Made by a program: the position numbers and the translations under genes. A stretch of DNA of 64,000 nucleotides from Arcicella rigui (GTDB lineage: Bacteria; Bacteroidota; Bacteroidia; Cytophagales; Spirosomataceae). Where the stretch lies: contig NZ_JAYFUM010000025.1 of the NCBI RefSeq assembly GCF_034929435.1, positions 55,148 through 119,147 on the forward strand, given 5' to 3'. This document shows positions 62,090 through 64,000 of this stretch, piece after piece. The notes beneath the pieces were generated by a model. That model made no database searches. It was not told where the DNA came from and worked only from the letters and a program-made list of their open reading frames with translations. Every line of letters starts with the position of its first letter. The stretch's first letter is position 1.

Positions 62090-63574
62090 ATGAATGAAGA
62101 AATAGAAGCAGGATTCAGCATAGAATTCTTTCAAAATAACCCCGACTACTTAATTTTTAATAATCCACTGGCAAACCCAAAATTTATTAGAAGAATTTCT
62201 AAAAATGAATCGGTTTCAGTAGATGATATTTATACAAGAAAACTATTTATAGAAATTGCTTCAAGGCTGAAGCCATCCCATCTTTTTGGAATGGAGCAAA
62301 ACGAAAGTGTTTGCTTCACCATTCATATTAAAGACTTTTTAGAAAGAATCGGAGTAACACACAAAAAAGGCTATAATTATTTGATTGAAAGTGCCGAAAT
62401 GCTTCAAACAACTTTACTGAAATGGCGTGAAGGTAAACTTGAAGTAAGTACAACAATTATTTCACAGATGATTCATGATGAAGGCTCTGGAAAAATACAA
62501 CTCTTTATTGTCCGAGATTTAGCACAAAAAATATTAGAAGTAAACGAAAGAGAAAATTTTAGTTTCCTAAAAGAGAATTTCTTTCGCCTACAAAACAGCC
62601 AATCTATCAAACTATATCCTTTTTTTAAATCTTGGTTAAATAAAGGTTTTTATGAAATAGACATCGAGCGGTTTAAAATTCAATTTGAATACAATACAAG
62701 TGGCTACTTAAAATTTTCTAATCTTGAGAAAAGAGTACTAATTCCGGCGATTGAAGAAATCAATGAAAAAACGGACATTCTTATTACTTATCAAAAGAAA
62801 GGCACAAACTTAGATAAACTCAGACCAAAAATTGTGGGCTTACTTTTTATTATTAAGCTAAAACAGCAAGCTCCACGCCCTGAAGATGACGACTCTTTAA
62901 AACTAATTGAGTTCAAGAGTTTCCTTGAGCGGCAAGAACCCATAGAAATCAAAGAAGAAGAAGTAAGCAACGATAATACATACTTGTATCAATTATTCAA
63001 AAAAATCAATCTAATCGAAAAGCCAGAAGCCAATACAATAGAAATTGAAATTGATGCCTATGTAGAGAAAAATGGTCGAGAGTTAGTCGAGGATTGTTTC
63101 AATGCTTTAATTGATAAAAAAGTTGCCGTAAGAAGTATGGCATATTTTAGTACGAAGAATATATTCGAGCAACATCAAGGTTATTCAAAGCAGAAAAAAA
63201 AGAAGGTAGAAGAAAAGCAACAAAAAATTAAACAAGAAGCCGAGAAGGCAAGTCGTTATGAAGAGCTAAAACGTCTTGTAATACTTTTTAAAGAAGCAGA
63301 ATTGAATTACTTTGAAAGACGCTATGAAATACTGAATGAAATCAACAAGCAACATTTAATTAATGAAATGTTTGAGGCGGGTAGAAATAGTGAATGGTAT
63401 TTTGATGAAAATAGACAGCCAACTCAAATCGCACGTCAGCAAATGGGAATGTTATTTTCACTTAGAGATATGTATAACCCTTATAATAGACTGGAAAAGT
63501 TTCAGTATTGGATGAACAAAGAAGGGAAAGAGTTTGAGCTTACAGATGAAATTACACAATTGCTAAACTATTAA
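62090..63574 (+). CDS. Replication initiator protein, RepB / Rep_3 family
   Basis: 494 residues. Iteron-binding initiator built of two winged helices: about 20-150 (FIEIASRLKP, VCFTIHIKDFLERIGVTHKK, AEMLQTTLLKW) and about 170-265 (QNSQSIKLYPFFKSWLNKGF, YEIDIERFKIQFEYN, LEKRVLIPAIEEINEKTDI). The C-terminal 230 residues are charged and helical with a coiled-coil stretch near 365-400 (KQKKKKVEEKQQKIKQEAEK), longer than in small plasmids. Monomers bind iterons and open the origin; dimers usually repress the gene. ATG at 62090, 21 bases after the -7 box. Confidence 0.92.
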   Translation: MNEEIEAGFSIEFFQNNPDYLIFNNPLANPKFIRRISKNESVSVDDIYTRKLFIEIASRLKPSHLFGMEQNESVCFTIHIKDFLERIGVTHKKGYNYLIESAEMLQTTLLKWREGKLEVSTTIISQMIHDEGSGKIQLFIVRDLAQKILEVNERENFSFLKENFFRLQNSQSIKLYPFFKSWLNKGFYEIDIERFKIQFEYNTSGYLKFSNLEKRVLIPAIEEINEKTDILITYQKKGTNLDKLRPKIVGLLFIIKLKQQAPRPEDDDSLKLIEFKSFLERQEPIEIKEEEVSNDNTYLYQLFKKINLIEKPEANTIEIEIDAYVEKNGRELVEDCFNALIDKKVAVRSMAYFSTKNIFEQHQGYSKQKKKKVEEKQQKIKQEAEKASRYEELKRLVILFKEAELNYFERRYEILNEINKQHLINEMFEAGRNSEWYFDENRQPTQIARQQMGMLFSLRDMYNPYNRLEKFQYWMNKEGKEFELTDEITQLLNY

Positions 63575-63601
63575 TTTGCTTACTTATCCAAAAGTAACTT
63601 T

Positions 63602-63645
63602 ATCCAAGTATTATTTCATTAGAAATGGTACTTGGATTTTTTTTG
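63602..63645 (+). terminator. Terminator of the rep gene
   Basis: Stem ATCCAAGTA / TACTTGGAT (18-base loop that can itself fold as ATTTC/GAAAT) followed by eight or more T residues. Confidence 0.85.
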
Positions 63646-63859
63646 CATACAATTTTGAGTGAATTTTCAATTTGACTAAAAAATAAAATATTACTATTCT
63701 TGTTTTTTTTATAATTATCGCAATTGTCTGTTTTTGAGCAATTTTTGTGAATTAAAAAGTAGCTATTTTTTTGTAAATTTTTTCAATATTTAACTTATTG
63801 AAAAACAGAATACTTAGAAAAAACTTTAAAAAAAAGTTCATTTTTTTATTGCAGAGTCA
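63646..63859. other. AT-rich region between rep and the rRNA-type promoter
   Basis: Over 200 bases, nearly all A/T, no gene. A-tracts and T-tracts dominate, as in UP-element-like DNA upstream of strong promoters. Confidence 0.5.
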
Positions 63860-63889
63860 TTGTATTTCGAAATTATTCCTACATCTTTG
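63860..63889 (+). promoter_or_regulatory. Strong promoter, probably of an rRNA operon
   Basis: -33 TTG (63860-63862), exactly 19 bases, then CATCTTTG (63882-63889), one base from TAnnTTTG, with A/T-rich DNA upstream. What follows looks like an rRNA leader. Confidence 0.6.
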
Positions 63890-64000
63890 CACTCCCAAAC
63901 GACGCCAACGGGTTGAGAGATGGGAGTAATTAGGAAGATAATTACTAACAATATTTGGTAAGATTAAGCGATTAATTAGACTGGATTAAAGAGTTCTTTG
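63890..64000 (+). other. Probable rRNA operon leader, cut by the window end
   Basis: ACTCCCA (63891-63897) can pair with TGGGAGT (63921-63927). The last ten bases, GAGTTCTTTG, match the start of the boxA-like antitermination element (GTTCTTTGACA) that precedes 16S or 23S genes in Bacteroidota. The rRNA itself would lie beyond the window. Based on recall of such leaders, not on a comparison. Confidence 0.5.

Noticed and set aside
63575..63610. DnaA boxes TTATCCAAA and TTATCCAAG after rep
   Set aside because: Only approximate matches, and the second is part of the rep terminator stem.

Overview
The window is AT-rich DNA from a member of the Bacteroidota, most likely a cytophagia-type environmental bacterium. 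The evidence is: promoters of the Bacteroidota type (-33 TTG, about 19 bp, -7 TAnnTTTG), a type IX secretion (T9SS) sorting domain on a very large secreted protein, TonB receptors with carboxypeptidase-regulatory-like N-termini, lipoproteins with short lipoboxes, and almost no Shine-Dalgarno sequences. I cannot name a genus from sequence alone.

Layout. 1-8.3 kb: metE, an orphan HigA-like antitoxin, a SNF2 helicase with a SWIM finger, and a secreted phosphodiesterase/alkaline phosphatase fusion. 8.5-17.6 kb: a TolC-RND-adaptor efflux operon, a small exported protein and an MMPL/RND exporter. 17.6-21.8 kb: an iron-type unit (siderophore TonB receptor, small membrane protein, PepSY membrane protein) interrupted by a decayed antitoxin/PIN-toxin pair; the receptor promoter carries a palindromic operator. 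22-31.4 kb: small genes, a structured-RNA candidate, a phytate-use locus (TPR/HTH regulator, TonB receptor, beta-helix lipoprotein, beta-propeller phytase), then a nested inverted-repeat element and a 42-bp tandem array. 31.5-43.5 kb: an MFS transporter, palindromic repeats, and a six-gene cluster on the minus strand, SWIM / DUF5691 / MoxR ATPase / DUF5682 / HEAT-DUF4132 / VWA, which is the best candidate for an uncharacterised system. 43.7-52.7 kb: a ThuA-like secreted protein, mqo, and a second efflux operon (TolC, adaptor, AcrB-type pump). 52.7-58.9 kb: a 1433-residue T9SS-exported glycosidase-like protein and an NPP-type phosphodiesterase.

59.1-63.6 kb is a plasmid-type replication and partition module: parA-parB, a 24-bp inverted repeat in the parA promoter, two strong hairpins, twelve iterons and a RepB/Rep_3-family initiator whose promoter contains an inverted half-iteron. 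The last 140 bases look like the promoter and boxA-bearing leader of an rRNA operon. An iteron origin beside a probable rRNA operon suggests a secondary chromosome (chromid) or a plasmid integrated in a chromosome; the window does not decide which.

Common themes are phosphate scavenging (phytase, phosphatase fusion, NPP), multidrug/metal efflux and iron uptake. Intergenic regions are unusually rich in short-word inverted repeats and dispersed palindromes.
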